Shown piece by piece: positions 9,067-19,814 of a stretch of DNA of 64,000 bases. Location: assembly GCA_035555315.1 (NCBI GenBank), contig DATMGU010000046.1, positions 186,001 through 250,000 of the forward strand, written 5' to 3'. Numbering within the stretch: the stretch's first letter is position 1; the number at the start of each line of letters is the position of its first letter. This DNA is from DATMGU01 sp035555315 (GTDB taxonomy: Bacteria > Pseudomonadota > Alphaproteobacteria > ATCC43930 > CGMCC-115725). The notes under the pieces were generated by a model. It was not told the DNA's origin, did no database searches, and saw only the letters and a list, made by a program, of their open reading frames with translations. The translations under genes and the position numbers were made by a program.

Positions 9067-11331
9067 TTAACCGGTCTCGCTCGATTGACCGACCGCGACG
9101 CTGGCGGTCTGATCGGTGCTGGCAAGCGCCTGGCGCAGCTTGCGGGCGAAGTCGTTCGACCGAAACGGCTTCTGCAATACCCATTGTTCGTTGTCGAGCG
9201 GCGCGGCGACGGCATAGCCGGTGACGAATATCACCGGCAGATTGGGGCGCATCTGGCGTGCCGCCCGAGCGACTTCGGCACCGTTGATGCTCGGCATCGC
9301 GTAATCCACGACCATCACGTCGATCCGCTGTGGATCCTGCAGCTGCTCGAACGCCGATTTCCCGTTATCCGACTGAATGACGGTGAAGCCCAGATCCGTG
9401 GCCATCGTCGAGAGTGTCGTGCGGACACTGCTGTCATCGTCGACGATCAGGGCCACGGCGCCGGCGGTTACCGGAATACGCGTCACACCCGCGGGCATTG
9501 CCAAGGCGTCATGCATCCGCGCTTCGGCACTCGCCCCTTCGGTGCGCGGCAGGTAAATCCTGACCGTGGTTCCTTCGCCCGGGGCGGTGTCGATGCGAAC
9601 ACCGCCGCCGGATTGCTGCGCCACGCCATAGACCTGGCTAAGGCCGAGCCCGGATCCTTTGCCCGGTTCCTTGGTCGTGAAGAACGGGTCGAAAGCACGG
9701 GCCAGAACCTCGGGCGTCATGCCGGTTCCGGTGTCGTTGACCGCGACCATGACATATTGGCCGGCCGGCGGCGCGCCCGGCCGATCCGGGTCGGCCAGCG
9801 ATACATTGTCGGTTTCGATCGTCAGCACGCCGCCTTCCCCCATCGCGTCGCGCGCATTGATCGCGAGATTGAGGATAACCAGCTCGATCTGCGTCGGATC
9901 GACCAGTGCCGGCCATAGATCGACCTTGAGCCGGGGTTGAATACGGATGGTGCCGCCAAGGGTGCTGCGCAGCAACTCGCTCATACTGTCGACGATGCCG
10001 TTGAGATCGACGACCTTTGGCGATAGACGCTGCTTGCGCGAGAAAGCCAGAAGCTGCCCGGTCAGCTTGGCGGCGCGATCGGCGGCGCGTTGGATGGCGG
10101 CCAGTCGGCGGGCGTTCTTGCTGTTGCCCGCGAGATCGGTCTGCAGAAATTCCAGATTGCCGATGATCGCGGTCAGCAGATTGTTGAAATCATGCGCCAC
10201 ACCTGTGGTGAGCTGTCCGACCGCTTCGAGTTTCTGCGATTGACGCAGCTGTGCCTCGACCTGCTCGCGGGCCAGTACCGCGACCTCACGCTCGGCCATC
10301 GCCTTGGTCACCGCCTCATAGGCACCGAACTGCCGGGCGAGCGCCCATACGACCAGGCCGACCGCGATCGCGCACAAGATACCGGCGGCGCAGATGATCA
10401 TCGCCGACCGCCGCCAATCGGAGAGGATCTCGTATTCCGTCCGGGTGACGTTGACGACGATCGGATAGTCCCGGACCGCCCTCGTGGCGACGACCCGCGC
10501 CACGCCGTCGATCGCCTTGTCGGTCTGATAGACACCGGCATTGGCGTGCAGCAGCACTTCGGTGAAGGATTTGATCGCGAAAGTCTTGCCGATGCCGATC
10601 AGCGTCGGATAGCGGGCGAGCAGCACGCCGTCTCGGCGCCATAGGCTAATGCCGCCGCCCTCGGCGATCTGCAGAGTGCGATAGAGATCCTCGAAATAGC
10701 TGAGATTGACGCCGCCCAGGACCACGCCGAGGAACTTGCCGGCGGGATCGCTGATGCGCCGAGCGACATACATCGTCCATGTGCCGGTGCCTCGGTTCTC
10801 GACCGGTACGCTGAGAAAGGGCTTGTCAGTCGCGGTGTCACGCAAGGCGGTGAAGTAATCTCGATCGGCGACGTTAACCTGGGGTATCGGATAGAACCGC
10901 GAAAAATTGATGAGGTTTCCGTCCGCGCCGATGATGGTTAGGGCGTCCAATTGTGGAACGCCGGCAGCCCGGGCATTCAGCAAAAGGTAGGTATCGCGCC
11001 CGGCCTTCGCCTGCTCCAGCTCCTCGACAGTGTCGACCCCCTCCGTCTGGAGTTGTTCCAGCAGGCTGCTGAGGACGAGGTCCACACCCTGGAAGGCTCG
11101 CGCGGTCTGCTCGGTCAGCGAGGTGTCGAGGGTGATCAACTCACGCTTGGCGTCGGAGATCTCCTTGGCACGCATTTCAAGCACGAGCAATATCGTCCCG
11201 GCCATAATCACGGCGACGGCTAGCGTACCCATCAGGACAAGCATGCGAATCGGGCGGCTCAATCGCCATTGAGCGGTCCAGCGCTTGTCGATCGAGCTGA
11301 GCAGCGATGCTTTGTTGGCGCTATCCTTCAC
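9067..11331 (-). CDS. Membrane hybrid histidine kinase with periplasmic Cache-like sensor
   Basis: 754-residue sensor kinase starting at a GTG (11331). Transmembrane segments at about 28-50 and 308-332 enclose a periplasmic sensor of about 255 residues. Its IGADGNLINFSRFYP and DRDYFTALRD motifs match double-Cache (dCache/PDC) domains that bind small metabolites such as amino or organic acids. The cytoplasmic part has the phosphoacceptor His 380 (GVAHDFNNLL), a HATPase (N box NLAINARDAM, G box GKGSGLGLSQVYG) and a C-terminal receiver with Asp 676 in VVDYAMPSING. It has the same kinase core and receiver layout as the kinase at 546. Its position beside the amino-acid transporter and acs suggests a nutrient signal, but the target regulator is not visible. 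Confidence 0.94.
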   Translation of the reverse strand: MKDSANKASLLSSIDKRWTAQWRLSRPIRMLVLMGTLAVAVIMAGTILLVLEMRAKEISDAKRELITLDTSLTEQTARAFQGVDLVLSSLLEQLQTEGVDTVEELEQAKAGRDTYLLLNARAAGVPQLDALTIIGADGNLINFSRFYPIPQVNVADRDYFTALRDTATDKPFLSVPVENRGTGTWTMYVARRISDPAGKFLGVVLGGVNLSYFEDLYRTLQIAEGGGISLWRRDGVLLARYPTLIGIGKTFAIKSFTEVLLHANAGVYQTDKAIDGVARVVATRAVRDYPIVVNVTRTEYEILSDWRRSAMIICAAGILCAIAVGLVVWALARQFGAYEAVTKAMAEREVAVLAREQVEAQLRQSQKLEAVGQLTTGVAHDFNNLLTAIIGNLEFLQTDLAGNSKNARRLAAIQRAADRAAKLTGQLLAFSRKQRLSPKVVDLNGIVDSMSELLRSTLGGTIRIQPRLKVDLWPALVDPTQIELVILNLAINARDAMGEGGVLTIETDNVSLADPDRPGAPPAGQYVMVAVNDTGTGMTPEVLARAFDPFFTTKEPGKGSGLGLSQVYGVAQQSGGGVRIDTAPGEGTTVRIYLPRTEGASAEARMHDALAMPAGVTRIPVTAGAVALIVDDDSSVRTTLSTMATDLGFTVIQSDNGKSAFEQLQDPQRIDVMVVDYAMPSINGAEVARAARQMRPNLPVIFVTGYAVAAPLDNEQWVLQKPFRSNDFARKLRQALASTDQTASVAVGQSSETG

Positions 11332-11607
11332 GGCACTTGCTCACGTATGTCCCCCCCCGAGGACCATGTCATCCCGATTGTCATGTTACCTCGGGCCCAT
11401 GATGTGACGAGGGTTGGCCCGACGGGCCCAATATCCGGACATTATACAAGCGAGGACGAATGTTGAACGGCGTGATGGCGTCAGTCACCGGCTGCGCCTC
11501 GCAGCTTTGTATTTCTCTCCCGGTATACTTAATAGTTGGTTAAAGCGATAGTTGTTAAACCGATGAACGCTAGGCGATGGCTGGCCGCGTCGCCCGTCGT
11601 GCCGGAC

Positions 11608-13545
<1,938 letters not shown>

Positions 13546-13723
13546 GACGTTCAACTCCCATACGCGAAACATTCTTATCGTTGCCGACCCTTATCACGGC
13601 CGACTATCACGGGGTTTGGGGCCGGTTTCAAGGTGGCGAACGCAGCTTGGTTTGGCACCATGGGGCGGCGTAAGCTGATGCCATGAGAGATCTGGCCTTT
13701 ACCATCTCACGGAGGAGCGCGCC

Positions 13724-14497
13724 TTGCTGCTGCACCACGCCACCTGGAAAGAAGTTGAGACAAGGCTCGCCGTCGATCAGGGCATTATCCTGCCGATCGG
13801 CTCGACCGAGCAACACGGTCCGAACGGTCTCGTCGGTACCGATGCTATCTGCGCCGAGGTGATCGCCCGCGGCGTCGGCGAGGCGGTCGATGCGCTGGTG
13901 GCACCGACCATCTCGGTCGGCATGGCGGTCCATCACATGGACTTCGCCGGTTCGATGACCCTGCGTCCGTCGACTTTGATCGCACTGGTCGGCGATATGG
14001 TGCTGTCGCTCGCCCGCCATGGCTTCCGCCGGTTTTTCTTCGTGAACGGCCATGGCGGCAACATTGCCACCATGCAGGCCGCGTTCTACGAGATCTACGC
14101 TGCGGCCGAGGGGATCGGCCTCGCCTCGGACGGGCGTGCGGGCTCCAACCGGCCCCCGGCGACTCCGCGCTGCGTGCTGCACAATTGGTATGACGCGCGT
14201 GGCGTGCGGGCGATCTCGGCGGAGCTTTACGCCGGCCGCGAGGGCAGCCATGCCACGCCGAGCGAGGTGGCGGTCACCCAATGGGCCTATCCCGAGACGA
14301 TTAAGACAGTGCCGCTCGATCCGCCAGTGGCGCCGAGCGGCCGGTTCTTCGGTGCGGAAGATTTCCGCCGACGGTTCCCCGACGGCCGGATCGGCTCGGA
14401 CCCATCGCTCGCGACGCCGGAGGCCGGCAAGCGCCTCTACGACGCGTCGGTCGCCGATCTGGCCCAGACGTATCGGGAGTTTTTAGCGGCGGAATAG
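13724..14497 (+). CDS. Creatininase-family amidohydrolase
   Basis: 257-residue member of the creatininase superfamily (creatinine amidohydrolase, also MftE-like peptidases and FAPy deformylase). Metal-binding motifs GSTEQHGPNG...GTDA and NGHGGN and the later EGSHATPSE are present. The start is a TTG at 13724, preceded by GGAGGAG at 7 bases; the nearby ATG at 13683 is out of frame. The substrate cannot be assigned: the neighbours (acs and an EVE-domain protein) do not form an obvious pathway, and no mycofactocin genes are visible. Confidence 0.9.
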   Translation: MLLHHATWKEVETRLAVDQGIILPIGSTEQHGPNGLVGTDAICAEVIARGVGEAVDALVAPTISVGMAVHHMDFAGSMTLRPSTLIALVGDMVLSLARHGFRRFFFVNGHGGNIATMQAAFYEIYAAAEGIGLASDGRAGSNRPPATPRCVLHNWYDARGVRAISAELYAGREGSHATPSEVAVTQWAYPETIKTVPLDPPVAPSGRFFGAEDFRRRFPDGRIGSDPSLATPEAGKRLYDASVADLAQTYREFLAAE

Positions 14498-14507
14498 CGG
14501 ACCAGCG

Positions 14508-14921
14508 TCACGGCTCGATGCCGGCCATCTCGCAGAGCAGGGCCCAATCGGCGTCGTTCACGGGCACGACCGAGAGCCGGGACTGGCGGACCAGCGCGAG
14601 ATTGGCCAGGCGCGGCTCGGCCTTGATCGCCTTCAACGTCACCGGCGTGCGAACCGGCTGCTTGGCGGCGACGTCGACCATGCCGAAACGCTGGGCGGGA
14701 TCCGCCGGGTCCAGATAGAAGGGTTTGACGATCTCGACCACGCCGACGATCTCCAGCCCCTCGTTCGAGTGATAGAAGAACGCGGTGTCGCCGACCGTCA
14801 TCGCTTTCAGATTGTTGGTCGCCTGGTAATTGCGCACGCCGTCCCAATGGGTCCGGCCGTCATGGACCATCCGATCCCACGCATACTTGAACGGTTCGGA
14901 TTTCAGCAGCCAGTGAGCCAT
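14508..14921 (-). CDS. EVE domain-containing protein
   Basis: 137-residue single-domain protein. The opening MAHWLLKSEPFKYAWDRMV, then HWDGVRNYQATNNL and VGDTAFFYHSNE, are the hallmark of the EVE/thymocyte nuclear protein 1 family, whose PUA-like fold binds modified nucleotides in nucleic acid. It is convergent with the creatininase gene, with 10 bases between stop codons. Its ligand is unknown. Housekeeping EVE genes of this type are common in alphaproteobacteria, so a defence role should not be assumed. Confidence 0.93.
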   Translation of the reverse strand: MAHWLLKSEPFKYAWDRMVHDGRTHWDGVRNYQATNNLKAMTVGDTAFFYHSNEGLEIVGVVEIVKPFYLDPADPAQRFGMVDVAAKQPVRTPVTLKAIKAEPRLANLALVRQSRLSVVPVNDADWALLCEMAGIEP

Positions 14922-15235
14922 CGGTTATCGGTGCCTCGCGCGGGTGGCGCCGGGGGCAGGCGGCCGACCATCGCTGTCGACACGGCTTGTCGGGAACATC
15001 ATGGGGGAAGGTGCCTCTGCTCGAGTGGTCGCCTGGTCGTCCGGCCATGCGACCATCCTCTCCAGGCATCGCGGGCTTCGCAATCGGTAGGTGCCCTTAG
15101 TGATAGGCGATCCGACCGAGCGGCGAAAGCGTCGCGGTTGCCGATGCGGTAGACCGGTTGGTTCGATCGGCCGGCTCGCGTGATTGATGTTTCCTGGGCT
15201 GCAAAGCGTCGCGCTTTGCTTTAGGTTGGGGCCTC

Positions 15236-15274
15236 GTTAGATTGCACCAGATTGGTGCATGGTTAGATTGCACC
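15236..15274. repeat. 13-bp direct repeat flanking a perfect palindrome
   Basis: GTTAGATTGCACC occurs at 15236-15248 and again at 15262-15274, a 26-base period. Between and overlapping them is TGCACCA-GAT-TGGTGCA (15243-15259), a perfect inverted repeat with 7-base arms. The arrangement resembles a dimeric transcription-factor operator upstream of the first EPS gene at 15384. No regulator gene is adjacent, so the binding protein is unknown. Confidence 0.55.
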
Positions 15275-15277
15275 GCC

Positions 15278-15310
15278 GGGAGATCACGCCGTCGTTCGGG
15301 GCGATCTCCC
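15278..15310 (+). promoter_or_regulatory. Hairpin-forming inverted repeat ahead of the first EPS gene
   Basis: GGGAGATC at 15278-15285 pairs perfectly with GATCTCCC at 15303-15310 around a 17-base loop. No T tract follows, so it is not a classical intrinsic terminator. It could be a leader hairpin or part of the operator region. Confidence 0.35.
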
Positions 15311-15383
15311 GTATTCTCGTGCGACCGTCGGAACATTCGCCCTTTGTTCAGCGCTTGTGTCTATCACTGATGCTTGGAAACCG

Positions 15384-16460
15384 ATGAAAGCACAGGTCAT
15401 CATCGACGGCCTTCGTCTTGGGGCGACGCTCACCGGGATCGAGCGGTTTACCCTGACGATCATCAGCTATCTGCGCGGCAGGTCGGATCTCGCGTTGACC
15501 GTCTATGGCGGCGATCGTCTGGTGCTGCTGCATCATCTGCTGCTGTTGCCGCTGACCGTGTTGTTTAACCGGCGTGCCCGCGTCGTTCTGTCGCTGTTCC
15601 CACCATCCCCGCTGTTTTTTTTGTGTGCCAGACGCACGCTGTTCCTCGCGCATGACATGTTTTATTTGGATCGGAAAGATCTTCTGAACTGGCGTGCGCG
15701 TTTCTATCTTAGCCCGTGCATGCTCTTGGGCACGAAATTCCTCCGGCATTACCTGGTGAATTCGGAATACACCAAGCAGCGGCTGCTGGCCTATGTCGAC
15801 AAAGACAAGGTGACGATCGATTATTTGCGGCCGATCATCGAGAATATCTTCAAGCTGACCTATGTCGAGCGGCATATCCGTCCTGCCGGTCCGATCAAGT
15901 TGATCGCCATCGGCACGGTCGAGCCGCGGAAGAACTATGCCTATGCGATCGATATCGTCGACCGGCTGCGCACGGTGCATCAGTTGGACGTGGAGCTGGA
16001 GATTTTTGGCCGGCGCGGCTGGAAGGTCGACGAACTGACCGACGGCAAGCCATTCGTCTCGGTGCGCGAGGGGGTGGACGACGCGGTGCTGAGCGCCGCC
16101 ATCGATTCCGCCCACTTCATCGTCTCGACCTCCCTGGCCGAAGGATTGGGCCTGCCCATGCTGGAGGTGCAGCATGGCGGGCTGCCGGCGATCGCCTCGC
16201 CGATCGATGCCTATCGGGAGACGTTGAAGGGCGGCGCGATTTTCGTGCCGTTCGATGACGTCCCGGCGGCGGCGGCGGCGATTGCCCAGGTTATCGGATC
16301 CGCGGAGGCGTATGGCAGCCTATGCCAGGCGGCGGCGGCGAACCTGCGCGTTTGGAACGAAACCGCTGGTCCGGATTGGGAGCGGCTGGCGCAACGCCTG
16401 AAATCTTCGGACTTCGAGCAGCGCACCAGAATTCTCGTCAAGCGGCCGGCGGCGGAGTGA
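15384..16460 (+). CDS. Glycosyltransferase family 4 (EPS assembly)
   Basis: GT-B fold transferase of 358 residues from the ATG at 15384; a GTG nine codons upstream (15357) is an alternative. It shows the GT4 donor-site pattern: IGTVEPRKNYAYAID at the start of the C-terminal Rossmann domain, then the EX7E motif EGLGLPMLEVQHGG. It should transfer a sugar from a nucleotide donor to a lipid-linked oligosaccharide on the cytoplasmic face; sugar and linkage cannot be predicted. The next gene follows after 4 bases, so the two are probably an operon. Confidence 0.92.
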   Translation: MKAQVIIDGLRLGATLTGIERFTLTIISYLRGRSDLALTVYGGDRLVLLHHLLLLPLTVLFNRRARVVLSLFPPSPLFFLCARRTLFLAHDMFYLDRKDLLNWRARFYLSPCMLLGTKFLRHYLVNSEYTKQRLLAYVDKDKVTIDYLRPIIENIFKLTYVERHIRPAGPIKLIAIGTVEPRKNYAYAIDIVDRLRTVHQLDVELEIFGRRGWKVDELTDGKPFVSVREGVDDAVLSAAIDSAHFIVSTSLAEGLGLPMLEVQHGGLPAIASPIDAYRETLKGGAIFVPFDDVPAAAAAIAQVIGSAEAYGSLCQAAAANLRVWNETAGPDWERLAQRLKSSDFEQRTRILVKRPAAE

Positions 16461-16464
16461 TCGG

Positions 16465-17220
16465 ATGAGACCGGGCTACGATACGTCCTTGGCCGGTTCT
16501 TCGCCGCGCGCCGATGGGAGCTTTCAACCCACGGGGTCTGCCGCTGGATCGGGCGGGCGCTCCTGGGGCATCTTGGCACGGCTCCCGGGGGTCGTGCTGG
16601 CGCTTGTCCTCCTGGCGGCCGGCTTGACGCTGACCACCGCATTCTTGCGGCGGCTGCCGGCGGATGCGGTGATCGCGGAGATCCGGTCAAGTCACGTTCC
16701 TTCCCAGGACGATCTGCGCCATGCGGTCGATTCGGCGCGAGCCTCTCTAGCGATCTTGCCGACGCCGGACGCCTCGACCGATCTCGCGGTCATCGGCGCC
16801 AGGCTGCCGCTCTCGGCCGGCGGCGTCGATGCGGCCGCGGCGGTGGCCTATCTGCGCGACGCGTTGAGGCAAGTGCCGGCCGACTCGCTGGTATGGAGTG
16901 ATTTCACGCAGGCTGAGTTGCACGAAGGCGCATTGCCCCAGGGGGTCGAAGCTTTCAAGGTATCGATGTTGACCGCGCCGTTTCGGCCCGCCCTGACCTG
17001 GTGGCGCTGTTCGGTCGGGTTGCGCCTCTACGCCTATCTCGATGCCGACACCAAGGAATTGATGATCAGCCAATTCCGCTATGCCTGGGCCGAAAACCGC
17101 TGGCGCCTCATGGGGGTGGCGGTTGCGATGAGTGCCGTGGCGTTGGTGCGTCAGGCGATCACCCCGACCGAGCCGCATGCGGAGGAGTTCGACCGCATTC
17201 TAGCCAATACGCACATCTGA
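16465..17220 (+). CDS. Membrane-anchored protein of unknown function in the EPS locus
   Basis: 251-residue protein. A Gly/Ser-rich cytoplasmic N-terminus is followed by one transmembrane helix (about 38-62, LPGVVLALVLLAAGLTLTTA), a soluble region with Ala-rich helices (AAAAVAYLRDALRQVPADS), and a second, weaker hydrophobic stretch near 215-230 (LMGVAVAMSAVALVRQA). The helical region reads like a TPR-type scaffold, but I do not recognise a named family. It lies 4 bases after the GT4 gene and about 50 bases before the first exostosin-like gene, so a structural or assembly role in the EPS machinery is inferred from context only. Confidence 0.8.
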   Translation: MRPGYDTSLAGSSPRADGSFQPTGSAAGSGGRSWGILARLPGVVLALVLLAAGLTLTTAFLRRLPADAVIAEIRSSHVPSQDDLRHAVDSARASLAILPTPDASTDLAVIGARLPLSAGGVDAAAAVAYLRDALRQVPADSLVWSDFTQAELHEGALPQGVEAFKVSMLTAPFRPALTWWRCSVGLRLYAYLDADTKELMISQFRYAWAENRWRLMGVAVAMSAVALVRQAITPTEPHAEEFDRILANTHI

Positions 17221-17270
17221 GAGTTGACGCGGGTCGCTTTCGCGGTGACCCTGTGCATCTGGAGCTAAGG

Positions 17271-18350
17271 ATGACGATGAGCGATGCTGTCTTCGACTAT
17301 CATAGGTCCACGCAGATATCAGCCTACCGTAACAAATATTACATCATAAAGCAGGGCGGTAGCTTTTACGAACTGACGCCGGAATTTAAGGAAGAAGATA
17401 TCAGAGGGTCTCGGTATTTCATCCGTGCTCTGCGCTATTTGGAGGCGAACTCTACCATATCGGGAAAGGTGTTTATCGTTGTCGAAACCGGCTTCGAGGA
17501 ATTGCCTGCTTATGGCGATAATGTAATAGTCCTCGTTGTTTCGGATTTTTTTCAACGAGTTCCCAGTTTCTCCCGCAATGTAAGTGCAATATTCAAGGTG
17601 GCGGGGATCTATCCCAGGGTGAACTGCAGTTTCTCTTTTGATTATCTGACTGCCCTGATGTGGCTCCGATTCTTTCGCTCGATCGCTCAAAATGTGAAGA
17701 GCCGCCTGGCTGTCATGCGGTCGTCAAAAGGTCGAATGGCGACGATATTTCCCATTCCCATTGGTGATCGCGATGTCTGGGATCTCGATCCCATTCCGGT
17801 GCTCGAACGTACCCATGACGTATCGTTCCTTGGCAGCGCCGTCGGGACCAAGCTGTCCAAACTCAGTGTGACGGGTATTCTCGGCACGCCGAAGGCGTGG
17901 TCGCGTGCGCGCATGTTCGAGACCCTGAAACGATATGCGCGGATGCGGCCGACCAGCGTCATCACGCTGCAAACCACCGCGACCTTCGCGGCCAGCCGCG
18001 GCACCGGCCCCGGGCCGTTCTCCGAACTTCTCGCGGATACCAAAATCTGCGTCGTACCCCGTGGCGACGTGCCCGAGACTTATCGGTATTTTCAGGGCCT
18101 TCGCTATGGTTGTGTGATCATCGCCGAGGAATTGCCTGATGAGTGGTTTTATCGGGATGGACCCGCCTTCATCCTGCGTCGCTGGGATGAGTTGCCGGCG
18201 TTGCTCGATCGATTGCTGGCCGATCCCGATCTCATCAAGCGGAAGTCCGAGGAAGGTCTCGCCTGGTGGCGAGACACGGTGTCCGAGGCGGCGCTAGGGC
18301 GTTATATCGTCCGCCAAGTCGAAACGCTCGGCGTCCCTAATTCCGCGTAG
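17271..18350 (+). CDS. Exostosin-like (GT47-type) glycosyltransferase, copy 1
   Basis: 359-residue protein from the ATG at 17271 behind GGAGCTAAGG; an ATG two codons later is also possible. The C-terminal half carries the exostosin pattern: LLADTKICVVPRGD followed by YRYFQGLRYGCVIIAEELPD and WDELPALLDRLL. The conserved Glu usually found in this donor-site helix appears to be Gln 275. The N-terminal half is unusually Tyr/Phe-rich and more AT-rich than its neighbours. GT47 enzymes transfer glucuronic acid, xylose, galactose or arabinose; the substrate here is unknown. It is a tandem paralog of the next gene. Confidence 0.8.
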   Translation: MTMSDAVFDYHRSTQISAYRNKYYIIKQGGSFYELTPEFKEEDIRGSRYFIRALRYLEANSTISGKVFIVVETGFEELPAYGDNVIVLVVSDFFQRVPSFSRNVSAIFKVAGIYPRVNCSFSFDYLTALMWLRFFRSIAQNVKSRLAVMRSSKGRMATIFPIPIGDRDVWDLDPIPVLERTHDVSFLGSAVGTKLSKLSVTGILGTPKAWSRARMFETLKRYARMRPTSVITLQTTATFAASRGTGPGPFSELLADTKICVVPRGDVPETYRYFQGLRYGCVIIAEELPDEWFYRDGPAFILRRWDELPALLDRLLADPDLIKRKSEEGLAWWRDTVSEAALGRYIVRQVETLGVPNSA

Positions 18351-18728
18351 ACCGGGGGTTCGGGCGCGCCACCCTGAATACGAGGAAATGCCGCCCGGGT
18401 GTCGGTCAGGCGTGGCGCCGTACCGGACGTTTCTGGATGACCTCTCCAAGACCTGCCGGGCCTTTCAGGGAAAGTGTGATAGGGCTGCGCCGTCTGGGCA
18501 GAGACTCTAAATTGGGTCGTTCCCATAGCCGAGCACTAGCGCAAGACTGACCAGAGAGTAGGATCAATGATCCGCCCCGTCGTAATCCTTCCGCGCTTTC
18601 GATAACTGGCAGACATGACGTATATTTTCACAATCCTCGTGAACTTTTCCTGCTGACAGGCGTTATATGGCGAATGTGCCTAACGAGGGAGCCTCGGGCG
18701 GCCCGACGGATCGAGGTGCGGGAAGTCG
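18351..18728 (+). other. Spacer between tandem exostosin-like genes
   Basis: 378 bases without a convincing gene. A 13-base palindrome GGATCA-A-TGATCC lies at 18561-18573. The spacer length argues that the second copy may have its own promoter, but no clear promoter was identified. Confidence 0.4.
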
Positions 18729-19814
18729 ATGAGCAATGCATTTTTTTATTATGAAAAATATCCACCAGTGGCAATTTATCGCAACAAATATTACATCACG
18801 TCGGGGGGAAGCCGCTTTTATGAGCTGACGCCGGATCTCAAGGATCGGGATATCAAGGGGTCGCGTTATTTTATCCGCGCCCTTCGCCATATGGAGGCCA
18901 CGTCAAACATCTCCGGAAAAATATTTATCGTGGTTGAGATGGGGGACGAGGAATTGCCGGCCTATGGAGACAATGTAATCGTCTTTGTGGTGTCGGATTC
19001 TTTCCAAAAAATCCCGATTTTTTCCAGAAAAGTTGGATTGGTATTTAAATCTCTTGGAATTTTTCCAAAAGTTAATTGCAGCTTTGCTTTTGACTATCTG
19101 ACCATTCTCATGTGGCTGAGGTTTTTCCGTTCGGTGGCTCAAAATGTTACGAGCCGCTTTGCTGTCATGCGGTCGTCGAAAGGACCGTCGAAGCGCCGGA
19201 TGGCGCCGATATCGCCCATTCCGCTTGGCGATCGCGATGTTTGGGATCTCGATCCCAAACCAATTCTCGAGCGTACGCATGACGTATCGTTTCTCGGCAG
19301 TGCAATCGGCGGTAAATTTCCTAAATTCGGCGTGACGCGAATTCTGGGCACGCCAAAGGCTTGGTCGCGCGCCCGCATGATAGGTGTTCTGAAAAACTAC
19401 GCGGAGACGCGGCCCACCAGCGTCGTCACGCTGCAAGCTGCCTCGACCTTCGCGGCCAGCCGTGGGGCCGACCCCGGACCGTTTTCCGAACTTCTCGCCG
19501 ACACGAAAATCTGCGTCGTGCCCCGCGGCGACCTTCCCGAGACCTATCGGTATTTCCAAGGTTTACGGTATGGCTGCGTGATTATCGCGGAAGAACTGCC
19601 TGATGAGTGGTTTTACCGAGGTGGCCCCGCCTTCACCATCCGTCAATGGGACGAGTTGCCGGCTTTGCTCGATCGATTGCTGGCCGATCCCGAGCTCATG
19701 AAACGCAAATCGGCGGAAAGCCTCGCCTGGTGGCATGAGGTCGTCTCCGAGCCGGCGCTGGGGCGCTATATCGCCCAGCGTGTGGAGGCGCTCGGTGAAG
19801 GAATATCGGCGTGA
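18729..19814 (+). CDS. Exostosin-like (GT47-type) glycosyltransferase, copy 2
   Basis: 361-residue paralog of the preceding gene. Both share RNKYYI, FYELTP, GSRYFIRALR, ELPAYGDNVIV, RDVWDLDP, ILGTPKAWSRARM and the identical segment YRYFQGLRYGCVIIAEELPD. Copy 2 carries a three-residue insertion near residue 158 (SSKGPSKRRM against SSKGRM). The Glu-to-Gln change of the donor helix is also present (Gln 277), so it predates or was kept after the duplication. The start ATG at 18729 follows GGAAG. Divergence between copies suggests different sugar or acceptor specificity, or a dosage effect. Confidence 0.8.
   Translation: MSNAFFYYEKYPPVAIYRNKYYITSGGSRFYELTPDLKDRDIKGSRYFIRALRHMEATSNISGKIFIVVEMGDEELPAYGDNVIVFVVSDSFQKIPIFSRKVGLVFKSLGIFPKVNCSFAFDYLTILMWLRFFRSVAQNVTSRFAVMRSSKGPSKRRMAPISPIPLGDRDVWDLDPKPILERTHDVSFLGSAIGGKFPKFGVTRILGTPKAWSRARMIGVLKNYAETRPTSVVTLQAASTFAASRGADPGPFSELLADTKICVVPRGDLPETYRYFQGLRYGCVIIAEELPDEWFYRGGPAFTIRQWDELPALLDRLLADPELMKRKSAESLAWWHEVVSEPALGRYIAQRVEALGEGISA

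Larger units (their letters stand above)
14922..15383 (+). other. Non-coding region before the EPS locus
   Basis: No convincing gene lies in these 462 bases. The right half contains a 13-base direct repeat, a 7+3+7 palindrome and an 8-bp inverted repeat, each listed separately. It is the likely promoter and control region for the first glycosyltransferase of the polysaccharide locus and for the divergent EVE gene. No clear -35/-10 pair was found by eye. Confidence 0.5.

Noticed and set aside
13724..14497. Creatininase-family protein as mycofactocin peptidase MftE
   Set aside because: No mftA/B/C-type genes are present in the window.
14508..14921. EVE-domain gene as part of a modified-DNA defence system
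   Set aside because: It stands alone, without McrB-, methyltransferase- or nuclease-type partners, and single EVE genes are common housekeeping genes in alphaproteobacteria.
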